From Aralia elata (taxonomy: Eukaryota > Streptophyta > Magnoliopsida > Apiales > Araliaceae), in NCBI GenBank assembly GCA_034770075.1, contig CM068386.1, forward strand, positions 41,887,990 to 41,951,989: a stretch of 64,000 bases of DNA, given 5' to 3'. The translations under genes were made by a program, and so were the position numbers. The number at the start of each line of letters is the position of its first letter. Position 1 is the first letter of the stretch. The notes under the pieces are model-generated. The model was not told the DNA's origin. It made no database searches and worked only from the letters and a program-made list of their open reading frames with translations. Shown piece after piece: positions 8,917-21,235 of the stretch.

Positions 8917-9819
8917 CCTATGTATATGCATAACATTTAATCCTGCTATTTGTACCTTATATACGGTACGTGGGGTACTCCCCTATAAATAAAGGGGTGT
9001 TCATACAGTCTAAGAATCCTTACCATTGATTGGTTCAGATAGCTTTTATAAATGCTCACATATTTGTCTGACCGAACAAGGGTTCAGACTTAACCATGAA
9101 TGGTTTATAACTTCCTGAATTTAAATATACGAATTTCAAATGCACGAGTACGAATGTCAATAAATATACAGATGTGGAATAATTTTGAAAGTAATTAGAC
9201 CACTTAAGGCATGCTTGGAGATAAAAACTCAAGCTAAAAAAAAATAACTTGCAACAGTATATATATATACCTTTTTGCACGAATTAGAAATAGTGCATAA
9301 GGCTTAGAAATTTGCTCAATGTAAAAGTTGAGTAAAGAAGAACTTGCAATAATGTAAGAAGTTTAGGGTTAGGAACTTGCCTGTTTGCTCAGCTACAGAT
9401 AAATTCTAGCTTTACTTAATTGATCTTGGATAACCTATCAGTTGGTAATGTCGGTTTATCCATTAGCATTGCATAACTATACTCTCTTATGCAATTTATT
9501 TAGCAGATAAACAATTCACCGCATACATTTAATTACTACATAGCCATCAGCTAAACAAAATTTAATTTAATGGCCTCTAGCTATTATTTAAAATAAACAA
9601 TAGTTAATCATGGTTACCTATCATTTGGGTACCCTTCTAGACGTGGGTTAAAATTTCTTATTTATTAGTTATACAATAATTAATAAATTTAATCATGATT
9701 TGATAACAACTAAATAGTAGTTGATCTCTTACTTAATATTTTATTTACTTAATTACTATTCACCTTAAGGGCAATTGAGTAATTATTACACTTGGTTCTT
9801 TATTCAACAATAATTAAAC

Positions 9820-10790
9820 ATTCAAAGTATTAATTCTACACGCACTTAATTATTATTAAATATTTATTGAATAATTATTGAGTGCTTATTATCTTTATTT
9901 ATTAAGTGCCATAGATAATCTTATTAGTCTCACTCATACTTAATCATTATTTCATTAATGATTAAGTAATTATTGTTCTCATTAGCTCTAATCATACCTA
10001 ATTATTATTAGTTAATAATTAGATATTACTTTTATTTAGTACTATATGATAAAGAATAAATAACCATTTATTAACTTTCCTATACCTTATAATAATTCAA
10101 TGGTTACTATCTTTATTTGTTATTAATGGGTAAATAATTATTTATGAGTTTTACTTATACTTAATTATTATTTAAAATTAAATAATAATTAAATATTTAT
10201 TAACCTTATTATTATTTATGGTAAATAATTATTAACCTTACTTATATCTAATTATTATTAAATAATAATTAAATATTTATTAATTTTATTTATTATTTAT
10301 GAATAAATAATAAATAATTATTAACTTTACTTATACTTATCTATTATTTTAAATAATAGTTAAATATTTATTACCTTTATTTATTATTTATGGATAAATA
10401 ATTTATCTATTAGTTTTATTCATACTTTATCATTTAATAGTAGTTAAACAATAATCAATTATTTATTAGCTTTATTTATTATTTAAGGGTAAATAATAAA
10501 TAATTAAATTATTAACTTTATTCATATTTAATTATTATCTAATAATAATTAAATATTTATTATTTATTATCTTTATTTAGCACTTACTGGCAAATAATTA
10601 AATTATTCATACTTGATTATTATTTAATAGTAGTTGAACAATAATCAAATATTTATTAACTTTATTTATTATTATTAGATAATAATAAATAAATACTTTA
10701 TTAACTTCATTCACATTTAAATATTAATAATTAATTATTTATTATGATTATTTATTATTTACTGATAAATCATAAATAATCATTTTATAA
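9820..10790. repeat. AT-rich degenerate tandem repeats in the A LTR (partial second copy 1-430)
   Basis: Repeated AAATATTTATTA and TTTATTTATTATTTATGG phrases recur about every 80-95 bp (for example near 10190, 10271, 10362, 10455, 10549). The tract is almost all A+T. No coding capacity. Confidence 0.7.
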
Positions 10791-12662
10791 ATTTTCATTT
10801 CCATACTAACCAAGAATTATTACTTGAAATATTATTTGAAGCCTTTAAGATAGCATTTTGGTTACTAGAAAATGCACAGTTAGCATCATCATCATTTATA
10901 CAGGACTTTATCATCCTTTAGTATTATTGAACCAATGATGGTAATACTGTAACTACTAATGGCTGTTATCCAGCTTTTTAAACAAAATTTTTGGGCATAG
11001 AATTAGTATGTTAACCAAATCAACCAAGCACCAACGCAAGGCTACTAGTGATCGACACTGAAACGCCCAGGCGAGCTCGCTTGGCCTCTCGGCACCGAAG
11101 TGCCCAGGCGCGGCTGCCGCCCGTTGCACGGACACACCCACGAGCTAAGGCCCTTACACGCCAATTTGGTTCCAGCAAAGTTATTTGATGACCAACACAT
11201 ACAAACACATGGCCATCCAACAAACACAAGACTCACCGTTTGCTGAACATTCATTTAAGGAAGAGAACTAATTACTGGTTTGTTCAGGCATTAACACAAA
11301 CAGCTAGTGGGCTTACTAAGATTCGATCGTTTAGCCTAAATCTTGTACAAATTCATGATGCCAGAACCTCTTAGGGTCCTTAGATTACAGATTCACAATA
11401 CCATTCAATATTATATACATTCCAACCAAACACAGAAGGAAGGTAAAAATAAAAATAAAAATTTAAACCAACATTGGCCGCTCACTGTTATACCTTGGCT
11501 GTGATCGAACGGCTGTCTTCCTCCTCCTCCCACAATACAACACCCAGTCGGACATCCGCCGCCGATGGTTCCCTTGATCCCTCCCCTTTGCTGCAACTGC
11601 CTTCTTCGTTGAGAAAAAAAAAATATTTAACAACTTCGTTTAGGGTTTGGGGAAAAAGGGTTTCAATTTATAGGAGAACATTTACCCAACTTACTGGGTA
11701 ATGCCCTAGCCAGTCAAATTAATGACCGACGGTAGGAGGTGTGGGCCTATGGCCGCCTGCAGACCCTCACAGCCCCCTCTATGTCGTCCAATCGCCTCGG
11801 TTGATGCTCCTTGACTTAGCCCCTTGGTCCGACCGATTAGCGCTCGGTTGCCCACCTCGAACCCTCCATTAACCTACCGGTCGTCGAGTCCCTCTCTCAG
11901 CCCAACAGCCAGTCTCTACACACTATCGCCGGCGCACGGCTTGGTGTGACCTTCTCCCCTGCACCTGTCTTGTTTTCGCCTGACTGATTGAGGGGTTTGC
12001 CTTCTTCTTGCTCGGTTAGCCTCAATTGCACCCTCGATTGACCTTTCCCCCCAATTAATCTACCGATTTCCCAAACCCACAAGAAACGGACCGACCCGAG
12101 TGGACTTTGCCCCGCCCGCTGGAAATAAATTTGGGCTTATCCCAATGGTTGGGCCGGCTGAAATAGAAAGGAGAGATGCCCCAATGGGAAAATAAGGAGA
12201 TTTTGGGCTCAACTAAAATTGGTTCGGCCCAGCAGGGAATGGAAAGGAGTTTTGGCCCAATCAAATTTAGAAAGAACTTGGGCCAGTCTAATTAAGAGGA
12301 AAATGACCCAATTAAATGAACCACCTTGTTTTACTAATATTTTAAATTAATAACTACTTCAATCGTTTTAAAATGTTTACTCTAACCATAGTTCTTTATT
12401 CGAATTATTTAATTCGATAATGATAGGATTATTTATTTAATTCTTCCAAGTTTTCTTGCTAATAAATTCGTAGGGTTGACTCACTAATTTATCCGGACTA
12501 TTAGTGAGTCCCCTTAATACAAGGAAATTTTATTGGACTATATAATTATATAATTTAAATAATAATGTTTACACGGATCCAATTAATCCGAAAAATTATA
12601 TAAAATGAATTTCATTTGTCAAAATAAATTGTACAATGTTTTGAAAATTCCTGGACATTACA

Positions 12663-13382
12663 GCTGAAAGATTCAAAACAGAATCAACGAACAAGGAATT
12701 AACGAGCCAAAATCTAGCTAAGCCAAAGAACATACTCTACGATTTGAACATCTGGTTCAAGCTGCTAAGTACTTGAGAAGAAGATCTTAACGCCATCTTA
12801 GCAGCACCCCTCAACAACATTCTCACAACTGTTCGTTCTGGTCTAAGTGACCATAAAGTTTCAAGTCTGTTGGACTTGAAAAGTACCTAGGGTACTGAGT
12901 TATTCCAAGTTTGTGGGGCTTGAAGAGGGCAAGAGTGTCCTTGTCTTTGTGACTAAATTTTCAAGTCTTCTAGGCTTGAAGAGGTCTTTGTGTCCCTGTT
13001 GTAGTGACTAAAATATCCAAGTCTGCTGGGCTTGAGGAGGGCAAGCGTGTCCTGATCAGAGTGATTGAACCTATAGTGGAATTCCTACTTGTTGAAGTAG
13101 AAGAGTGGAGTAGGAGCTGTTCAGTCTCCGAACCACTTAAAAATCTCCTTGTGTCATTTATCTTCCAGTCTTACATTTTACCTGCATTATTATTTATGAT
13201 TGATATTCTTAACTAAACTAAGAACTGAGATCTCTAAGGGGAAGTCTTTTAATATCACATTCTACGCTGTGCTAAATTAATCTAATTTGTAATATATTGG
13301 GTAATACATTAATCTAGTAATTTTTTAAAAGGATCTATTTAACCCCCTTCTAGATCTTTAAGTGCCTCTGGGAAATAACTAG
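12663..13382 (+). repeat. Remnant of the 5' LTR of copia element O
   Basis: The sequence between the end of A and the PBS of O. It ends in a C-rich stretch (AACCCCCTTCTAG), as is common before a Sirevirus PBS. I cannot fix the exact LTR terminus, since no CA immediately precedes the PBS. Its left part was cut off by the insertion of A and lies outside the window. Confidence 0.65.
12861..13070 (+). repeat. Four degenerate 44-56 bp tandem units in the O LTR
   Basis: Units start at 12861, 12905, 12961 and 13015. Each begins CAAGTYTNNTGGGCTTG-like, a small CAAG/CTTG inverted repeat, followed by GAGGGCAAGNGTGTCC and GTGACTAAA variants. Possibly U3 or R repeats. Confidence 0.65.
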
Positions 13383-13394
13383 TGGTATCAGAGC
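13383..13394 (+). other. Primer-binding site of element O
   Basis: TGGTATCAGAGC, matching initiator tRNA-Met, 41 bp before the gag start. Confidence 0.88.
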
Positions 13395-13434
13395 AGGTTC
13401 TCACGAACATAAAGCTTACACTTTGAGTTGATCA

Positions 13435-14448
13435 ATGGCACCAAACAAAACCAGTTCTGAGCTTGGTGGAGGAAACAAACCACCTCTCTTAAATAGAGAA
13501 AAGTTTGCTAACTGGAAAGTTTGCATGCAGGCATATATGGACGCGATAGATGATGATTTATTTAATGCTGTCCTGAATGGTCCATATATTCCTACCAAGC
13601 TGGCTCCAACAACTGAAGATCCAAACAAAGTTGCTGTCAAGCAAAGGATAGAATGGACAGAGAACGAAAAGAAGTTGGTGCAGCTGGACAAGAGAGCTAA
13701 GAATATTTTATTCATGGCACTGGAAGACGAGCTATTTGAAAATGTTGTAAACTCCACCACTGCCAAAGAAGTCTGGGAAGCCCTGCTTGTAATGCATGAG
13801 GGTACAGAAGAAGTAAGAGAGAACAAACAATCTCTCTTAACTCAGCAATATGAAATATTTTCTCATATCCCTTGAGAAAACGTTACATCCACTTATGAAC
13901 GATTTAATGTTCTACTAAATTCCTTGAGATCTTACGGCAAAGTCTATCCCAACAAAGATATGAACATAAAGTTCATGAGAGCTCTTCCAAGCAAATGGGA
14001 CTCCAAGACCACTACCATCAGAGAGTCGAAAAATCTGCATGAAATGACTGTACAAAAGCACTACGGTAATCTTCTTACGTATGAGCTTGAGCTGAATTAA
14101 AGAGCTGAAACTCTCTCTAAAAACAAAAGAAAAGATAAAGGAGTAACACTCAAAGCTTCTATAGTTGCTTCCAAAGTTTCAGCTGATGACGATGAGGATG
14201 ATGATCAAAAAAAAGCTGATGAAGATGAAGACATAGCCTTACTTGCTCGAAGGCTAAGGAAGTTCATGAAGAAAAGAAACAGCTAGAAAACAAGAAATAA
14301 CTTCAACAAGAGTAGCACTAGCAAGGATCAAGAAAAAGATCTTTGTTACAACTGTAAGAAACCTGGGCATTTCATCGTAGAGTGTACCAAACCTCGGCGA
14401 GAAGGTCTAAAGAAGGACAAGCAGAAGTCCTATGGAAAGAAAGAATAC
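13435..14448 (+). pseudogene. Sirevirus-like copia gag, N-terminal part, with three stops, cut by element B
   Basis: One frame from the ATG at 13435 (MAPNKTSSELGGG) to the B insertion, 338 codons. It carries a UBN2-type copia Gag (FANWKVCMQAYMDAID, EVWEALLVMHEGT, YERFNVLLNSLRSYGK) and a CCHC knuckle CYNCKKPGHFIVEC near the end. In-frame stops lie at 13873 (TGA), 14098 (TAA) and 14284 (TAG), with no frameshift. The frame resumes at 61960. Decay by point mutation fits O being the oldest layer. Confidence 0.9.
14444..14448. repeat. Target-site duplication of B (AATAC), left copy; right copy 61955-61959
   Basis: AATAC precedes the first B LTR (TGTGACAAC) and follows the last one (CCTCACA). It joins the two halves of the O gag in frame (GAA TAC / AAA GAT TAC). 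The whole LTR-I-LTR-I-LTR array therefore has one pair of flanks. Confidence 0.93.
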
Positions 14449-15405
14449 TGTGACAACCCAAAAATTTATAAGATTTATTAATAAAATCTTGAATAATAAA
14501 TTAAAGGTTAAAGAATAAAACCTAGAATGGAAATAGAGGAATGATTAAATTTTTTTAAAAAGAACCTATATGGTTTAATATTTGAAAGAATGTGACGTTT
14601 CAAAATTTTGAAATATACTAAATTAAGAATTTAAATAAATAAAATTCTTATTAGATGATATGTTATGTGATATTGTGTTGCATACATGAATACGAACTAT
14701 GCAATATGTGACTTTTATGCTTAATAAATATATTATTATTATATATTTATTATATGTAAATAAATTGTAGGGGCAATTTATTTAAAAGAAAGGAGATGGG
14801 TAAATTTATCTATCGATGTAAGTTCAACAACTATAAATTATTTTAAATTGGTGGCATTAGATATACTTAAGGTATACCCACCATTTTATTAAAGAAATCA
14901 TGTATTACGTTATTAGATGTAATGTATGTATGATTTTAATGTAGTAAGTATATTATTATATTTATTACAATTAAATTGTTGGGAACAATTTATAGAAGGA
15001 AAAAGAAAATAGTTAGTTTAAGTATACATAAATAGTGTATACTTTAAATAAAGGATATTAAAATAAATTCTAGCATTGAATTATTTTAATAAAGAGGGAA
15101 TATTGTTTTAATTGAAATATCTTATTTATTGAATAAATTTCCATTTGTATGAGAATATGAGTGAATATGTGTTATGTGAATTAAATAAGTTAGTTAATAA
15201 ATTATTTAATTTAAGTAAGCAAAGGAATGGAAAGGAAAGTTATGTAACATATTTATAAATATGAGGAACTTAGAAACTTAAGTGTTATATTAATAGTCCA
15301 AGTAGTAAATAAATACTAGTGGACTAGTCCGATTGGTTAAATAACCAATCCCACTCATTTAATTGATTATGAACTTGGGTAATTAATATGTAGACTTATT
15401 AACTT

Positions 15406-16149
15406 AGCCCAATTGAAATATTTACCAAAAGACTTAATAAACTAGTAGCCCAAGTGATGGTCTAATAATGGTTGAATACTAGTGGCCCAAACTATTTTTA
15501 AATGAAAGTCCAATTAATGGCATATTTGGTGTAGACTTTTTAGTGAGTAAATTATTCTAATAATGAAAGAGAATTAAAGAAAGTTGGTAGCCTAATGCTA
15601 TAAATTAGGCATAAGAATTAAATAACCTAAAGAGTTATTTTTATTTAGTGGTCTTAGTATTTTAATTATATACTAGTGACATAATCTAAGAGATTTATTT
15701 TATTATCTCAATGTAAGAATATGTAAGTGAATGAATATGAATATTATGTGATTGTTTATATTTGTTTATTATATAATAAACAAATAAAAGAAAGTCTTGT
15801 GACCTAATTATTATATATTAGGTATAAAAATTTGATAACTTAAGGGTTATGGTATGTGAGAATAATAGTATTTAAAATAAATGCTAACTCTAAGAGATTT
15901 ATTTTATATATCTCAGCTAATTAATTTTATAACTTAATTAAAGTAAGACTAATTGGGTTAAGAAATTAAATGCACATGAGTAAGGATTTAAATTACAAAT
16001 GAGTGGACTAAAACCCTAATTAAATATATAGGGTAATAAAAAATTTATGTGTTGGACCATCCTAATTTTCATGGCCCAATTATATTAATTAGAGAGCCCA
16101 AATAATAACATTAATTTTTGGAAGCCCACAACATTTTATTAAAGGCCCA
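15406..16149 (+). promoter_or_regulatory. TGGGCY/RGCCCA cluster in B LTR1
   Basis: AGCCCA or GGCCCA occurs at 15406, 15447, 15484, 16073, 16095, 16123 and 16144, upstream of a GA-rich tract. These are site II-like hexamers, as in the U3 of A; LTR2 and LTR3 mostly share them. A promoter role is inferred. Confidence 0.4.
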
Positions 16150-17719
16150 AACCTTGATCCAATTAGGGAAGGACTTTTGAGTCATTTGTAAGCCTAATAA
16201 TGCAAGTATAATAAATCACAATTGGACAATTATGCCCTCATTTGGGCGGCTAAGGAAGAAAAAAAAAGGGGAGTGTATGTAATGATGGCTCCACTTTATT
16301 TTTGTACCAACTAGCCATGTGTCAACAAATTATAAGGCCACCTTATTTGGTACAAGATCTATAATTAATGCAAGTGATGTATGAGAGAGATGGAAGATTG
16401 TGGGAGATCTGTATAGATATACTAATGGTATATCTATACATATTTACTAAACTAAGGAAATAATAATAATAATAAACTTCACATTTTTATTTTTTCTTCC
16501 AAGTTTCCTAAAGAAAAGCTAGAAAGAGAAATAGAAAGGAGAGAGAGAGAGGTAATCCGTGAGAAAGGAGAGGGAGAGAGAGAGAGTTTTGTAAAGCTCC
16601 ATAGCCATAGCTTGGTGATTAAAGGAAGAAGAAGAAGAACCAAAAAGGTTTAAAAGTCTCTAAACTCTTACCTTAAGTTAAATCTTTATGTTTATTGTGG
16701 TTATTTTGGAATAAATATTGAGTTTATGTTTTTAAATTCTAGAACTCTTGATCTATATGTTAATAAGTGTATTATATATAGATCTTACAAGTTTGGGTGT
16801 TGATTTGTTGAAAATAAAAGAAAAGAAAAGAAAACTAGTTCATTTTAAAAAGGGTTAGAAAACCCTAGCTTTCTCTCACTTTATATGAGTACCATTTGAA
16901 ATCTATGCACTCTTTTTGCGATCCGTAAAAGAGGGGTGCTAGATATATAAGTTAAGTGTTAAACCCAAGTAGTAGAACTCAAAAATAATAAATTTCCAAG
17001 CCGTGGTGACTGTTTTGGTAAAAACAGTCTAGGTGGTTCAAAAAGGGAAAAAGGGCTGCTACAGGGCAGTCCCATCCAGGGGCTTTTTCATCAATTTTTA
17101 TGCTCTAAAAATTCTATAAATATTTGGAGTGATAATAGGGGATGTTATATGAGTCCTGTAAAAATTTGAGAATTTTCGGCCTTGTACAATGAAAGTTATG
17201 AATTTTATGGCGAATGATCTCAAATCGGGAAACGGGACAAAACCCGCTGACACCTTGCTTATGTGCACTGTTTTAACCCCTTAACAAGTGCAATAAATTC
17301 AGGAATTTTTACCACTGAAAATATAGGGAGTTAGGTAGCTCCTGTCCAAAAATTGCTGCATTCCGACTTGCAACGAAGAATCTACGGCTAAAATAAAAGC
17401 GTAGAGTTTTTCGACGAAAACGGCTAAAATTGGAGTTCTATAAATTCGATGACCACGAAATTTTAATTGGAAGTACTTGTTAATATTTATAGGATTCTAT
17501 CAAAAATTTGGAGTCATCGGAGTTGTGCAAGATAGTGATCATTTTTCTTAGTTTCGAAAGTTAAAACGGACGTTTGAAAAATGTTAAAGGAAATTAAAAA
17601 CTTTCATAAGGAAAGTATTTGTGAGTATGGAATATATGTACATATGTGTGGAAAGATTTGAAGAAAATAAAAATCAATTATTAAAAGAGGTTAAGTCATT
17701 TTAAGAATGCAGCTTCCAA

Positions 17720-17850
17720 TCCGGTTTGCTGTATTCATATTTCGGCTTGCTGAATTGATGGAATCCGGCTTGCTGAATTGGTGAATATAGTTTGCTGAAT
17801 TAATGAATTCGGTTTGCTGAATTAGTAAATTTAGCTTGCTGAATTGTAGG
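17720..17850 (+). repeat. 22-bp tandem repeats in B LTR1 (also 41092-41222 and 60529-60659)
   Basis: Six units of 22 bp built on CGGYTTGCTGAATTRRTGAA. All three LTRs carry the array with the same unit number. Confidence 0.85.
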
Positions 17851-18613
17851 ATAGTTTGAATCTAGGTTGATGGATTGGATGTTAGTTTAAATCTAGGTTA
17901 CTGGATTAGTATGTTTAGATAATCCAACTTGCTGGATTAGGTATTCAGGCTTAATGGATTATAAAGAAGAACTTATAAAATAAAAGACTTAGTGTTAAGT
18001 CATAAGGTTTACGATAAAGTAGTAGTACAGTCGTGTTCTTTAATAGTTGATGTATAGTAGTTGGGCTAAACAATTCTTTTAGGGAGCGGAGGTATATACG
18101 AACTAGCAACCGATCTAACTCACCGTGAAAACAGTGTAGACGAGACAGAAACTAGTTTGTTGGTTGTTTGTGGGAAACCACTCAGCATACTATATTGAAC
18201 ACTGTTAAAGACTCGATGTGTGCTAGTCTTAAAATTATGAACGCGTATGGTGCTAAAATGTTATCTAATATTTGCTTATGTGCTTAAATATCAGAAGTAG
18301 TATTATAAGGTGATATATGTGATGCTGATTGAAAGATCAATCTTATAACTGATAGGTCTTTCATAAAAGATTAAGTTAAATTGCGTAGCAGTAATCGACG
18401 GTACAGACAAGTTCCATCTTACTCAACTTTTATATTGAGCAAGTTTCCTATCCTTGTGCAAGTATCTTAACTTCATTTTCATATCGAAATGCAAGTTCCT
18501 TAACTCAAACTCAAGTTATTATGTTTCAAGCATGCTAGTGGATTAATTATTGATAATTATTCCACATCTATGTTTATTGATTCGCACTTAGTGCATGTTG
18601 CATATGTTCATCA

Positions 18614-18642
18614 GGTATGAAAGGCTGATCACCTTCATTACC
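18614..18642 (+). promoter_or_regulatory. YTGATC-loop hairpin, B LTR1 (also 41985-42013 and 61422-61450)
   Basis: GGTA-TGA-AAGG, loop CTGATCA, CCTT-CAT-TACC. Both stems differ from those in A, C and D but remain fully paired. Confidence 0.6.
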
Positions 18643-18788
18643 TTAAGGTTCAGTTAAATTGGTTCATGGTCATTATTGACACCCTGTATTATTGAATTCA
18701 GTCATTCAATTATTGAAATTCTGATTCATGCTCTTTCACAATTATTATATTGTTGGAAAAATAACTCTAAAGCTTATTCATTCTTTCA

Positions 18789-18858
18789 ATCATGATATAT
18801 CCTTATTGTATTTAAACTTGTTGAGCAAAGTAGTTGCTCACTCTTGCTATATCATGAT
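18789..18858 (+). promoter_or_regulatory. U5 bipartite stem-loop, B LTR1 (also 42160-42229 and 61598-61667)
   Basis: Outer perfect 11-bp stem ATCATGATATA / TATATCATGAT; inner GAGCAA / TTGCTC hairpin around AGTAG. It lies about 290-350 nt before the LTR 3' end and is kept in all three LTRs. Confidence 0.68.
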
Positions 18859-19148
18859 AACAAATTTCAGATTAATACGAATGTTCGAGGAAAGACAAAG
18901 ACAGAAGCAAAGGACAAGATTATAGTGTTATGTATGTTAACTAATTAGTTATCTGATGTAAATGATATTGTAAACCTTTTTAGTTACTGAAGGTATGTAT
19001 TAATAAAGGTTATAGACCTTGGGATATGTAGCAGAGATTATTGTATAAACAATTTATGTTTATATCTTTCGCAGTAGTTGTAAATATGATGTATCGTGAC
19101 ACACCAAGTCCGAGGTTCAAGGGACCCGGGTTTGGGGGCCTCACAGGT

Positions 19149-19160
19149 TGGTATCAGAGC
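19149..19160 (+). other. Primer-binding site, B internal 1
   Basis: TGGTATCAGAGC three bases after LTR1. The adjoining hairpin 19160-19207 pairs CTGTA/TACAG, GTTATA/TATAAC and CCtTAGGTA/TACCTtAGG around TGAG. Confidence 0.92.
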
Positions 19161-19207
19161 TGTAGGTTATAAACCTTAGGTATGAGTACCTTAGGCTATA
19201 ACTACAG

Positions 19208-21235
19208 AGATAAGGATAAGGAATAAACTCAAATATAGTTTAAACGTTAAAAGATGAATTTTTGGAAATTCATTATTGAGTAAAGGAAAAGATAAATAAG
19301 ATTCAAAGAAGAATCTTGAAAAGTTATAAAGATAAGAATCTGGAGTTACCTGACTCCAGTAGTAAAGATGAAAAGCTTAAACAAAATCATAATATATGTA
19401 AACTCACAAAAGAGTGATTAATGTTGATATACGAATTAAATGAAATTCGTATTGAGAAAAGGGAAAGTTAGGATTATGTGGGATTTCAATGGAGGACTCA
19501 TGTTAATGGCTGAGTTGTATAATTCCTTGTATGGGCGGGAAATTTGTGCTTGGTTTAACAACCACTTATCTTCCTATATTGATAATCATTGAAATATTGG
19601 TGTCGCACTATCGATATACGTATGGCGAGAAGGTGATTCTTTTCTCATATTTATATTTGATAGTTAAAGAATATTAAGATTAGGTGCGAGTTCTTTAAAC
19701 TCATACGTATGGTAAGTTCGTGACTCATAATCATATGGTGGAACCCCTCAGCGAATGGAAGATTTTGGTCTGACTAGGATAAGTTCCTAACCCATATGAT
19801 TGTGGTAAGTTCCTGAACTAATAACGTGTGATATGTTTGATGAACTATACTGGAGTATAGAAAGGTGGTGGATGAAGAATTAAGGATTTTTAGTATAGTA
19901 AGCTTTAAGGATGATAGAAATAGATAGAATTATTAAGCAATGGATCATTGGAGAAATTGAAGTTGGTGGTGGAAGCATAGGTATTCCAAATCTTCTAGCT
20001 ATGTTAGACTTCAAAATTTTTGATATCAAGCCAAATTCGCACTAATGTGCCTTTAAAAATAAAAATAAAAATTTTGTTATCCTCAAAACAGAGTGACGAG
20101 TGTGTAGAAGTGGGCTTCGAACCACTAATACATCGTTACCTGTTGCGACATGATAACACCAAAAATGATTTTTCTTCTTTTGATGGTTTTGAACTGTTTA
20201 AAGAAGAGTCTACGCTATTTGTTTCGGCTAAACAAAAATGATTTAAACTATCAAAATATATTTTTTTAAATAGTCATCAATGCATCATGGAACCTGGTGT
20301 AGAATGACAGATGATGGAGTCATCAATGCAGATTAACCTAGTGTTGGATGTGATCATGGTATCGTCAACCCACTATGGTATGATGTAGTATGACAAAGTC
20401 ACAAAATGACGGAAATCCTCAACGGACTGTAAATACAGTACGGTATCATGACGTCATAAAATAATTTTCAGAATTTTAAACCAGTTAAAGGAAAGTCAAT
20501 GCCAATTAAAAGTGGCTAGATAAATGTTTCAATTGGTGTTCTAATTATTGGTATATGTCTAAGCTATTTGATTCGGCTAGACAAATGTTGTAATGATTTA
20601 TTAAATCGACATAAAAGATGTCAAAGTAAATAGCAGACTCAAATGATGTTCTAATAAAATAGACATAATATGATGTTGACTCAAGCATATGATACAAGTT
20701 GGTGTCAGGTTGATGCAAGTTGGTATCAAATGGATGCAAGTTGGTATCCGACACAAGTTGGTGTCAGCATTACGTGATACAAGTTGGTATCAAATTGACA
20801 AAAGTTGGTGTCAAGGTAATGCAATTTGATATTAAACGAACACAAGTTGGTGTCAGTTAAAATACTAGTTGGGGTATAGTGGATATAAGTTGATATCGAA
20901 CCAAAAACGCGTTATAGTCCGTTTTAAGGATGTAGATAAGAGATTTCCTGATCAGATGATAGGGAATACTCTAGTTATGGGATATGAGGAAGTTGACCTT
21001 AAAATTGTAAGCTCAAAAGATTTAGTCCAAAGATTATAGGACTTTCAGAGTAATAAGAAGATTGCATAGGTAATAGCAGAAAACTAGAAAATGAAAAGAT
21101 AGGTGTACATGGAGATGCATGTTAATATAAATATGTGTATTAATATATGCTATGAGGTGATTAAATTCTAGCATTAATATTGAATGCTTTTAAAATGAAG
21201 GATGAGAAAATAATGTATTTTTATTGTACAAAATA
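19208..21235 (+). other. Long non-coding leader of B internal 1
   Basis: About 2 kb between PBS and gag with no leader ORF like those of A, D and E. It contains three phrases with TAAGTTC (about 19710-19825; two read GGTAAGTTC, like a 5' splice site) and the PBS-like array at 20694-20902. Relative to internal 2 it lacks 192 bp near 19398. A 73-codon ORF at 20020-20241 shows no sign of constraint between the copies. Confidence 0.7.
20694..20902 (+). repeat. Ten-unit 21-22 bp array of PBS-like motifs (second copy 44256-44463)
   Basis: Units read CAAGTTGGTRTCA followed by a variable 8-10 bp. The core GTTGGTATCA equals the first ten bases of the LTR-PBS junction phrase GTTGGTATCAGAGC of the same element. 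Starts are near 20694, 20716, 20738, 20754, 20780, 20801, 20822, 20843, 20865 and 20886. Later units are more degenerate. Confidence 0.75.

Larger units (their letters stand above)
1..12662 (-). mobile_element. Element A: Tekay-like Ty3/gypsy LTR retrotransposon (left end outside window)
   Basis: Two near-identical long LTRs (1-2304 partial, 8346-12662 complete) enclose, in the minus sense, PBS, leader ORF, gag, protease, RT, RNase H, integrase, chromodomain and PPT. Domain order and the C-terminal chromodomain-like segment place it in the chromoviruses, most like Tekay/Del; the clade is inferred from motifs. It lies in the 5' LTR region of copia element O. GCTGA at 12663-12667 is the candidate right target duplication; the left copy is outside the window. 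Over the 2.3 kb of LTR seen twice I count about six substitutions and four 1-bp indels, so it is probably the youngest element here. Confidence 0.93.
8346..12662 (-). repeat. 5' LTR of element A (complete, 4317 bp)
   Basis: Begins TGTGACGCC and ends CATTACA on the + strand (TG...CA in either sense). In element sense the order is a U3 TGGGCY cluster (12284-12132), a GC-richer segment (about 11180-11030), a long AT-rich repeat field (about 10790-9820), then the conserved hairpins near the 3' end. There is no gene. At 4.3 kb it is long, as is common in Tekay-like families. Confidence 0.93.
14449..19145 (+). repeat. LTR1 of element B
   Basis: Starts TGTGACAACCC and ends GGGGGCCTCACA. Contents in order: AT-rich U3, TGGGCY cluster, GA-rich microsatellite (about 16530-16590), 22-bp repeats (17720-17850), YTGATC-loop hairpin (18614-18642) and U5 stem-loop (18789-18858). 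No ORF with recognisable similarity. Confidence 0.93.

Noticed and set aside
18728..18925. 65-aa ORF in the B LTRs (also 42099-42296)
   Set aside because: Explained by the conserved U5 stem-loop sequence; its frame differs from the Lys-rich frame shared by A, C and D.
20020..20241. 73-codon ORF in the B leader, also at 43583-43804
   Set aside because: The copies differ by three replacement and two silent changes, so no sign of constraint; no recognisable domain.
20545..20754. Minus-strand ORF with repeated DTNLH-like units
   Set aside because: It is the reverse reading of the 21-22 bp PBS-like repeat array.
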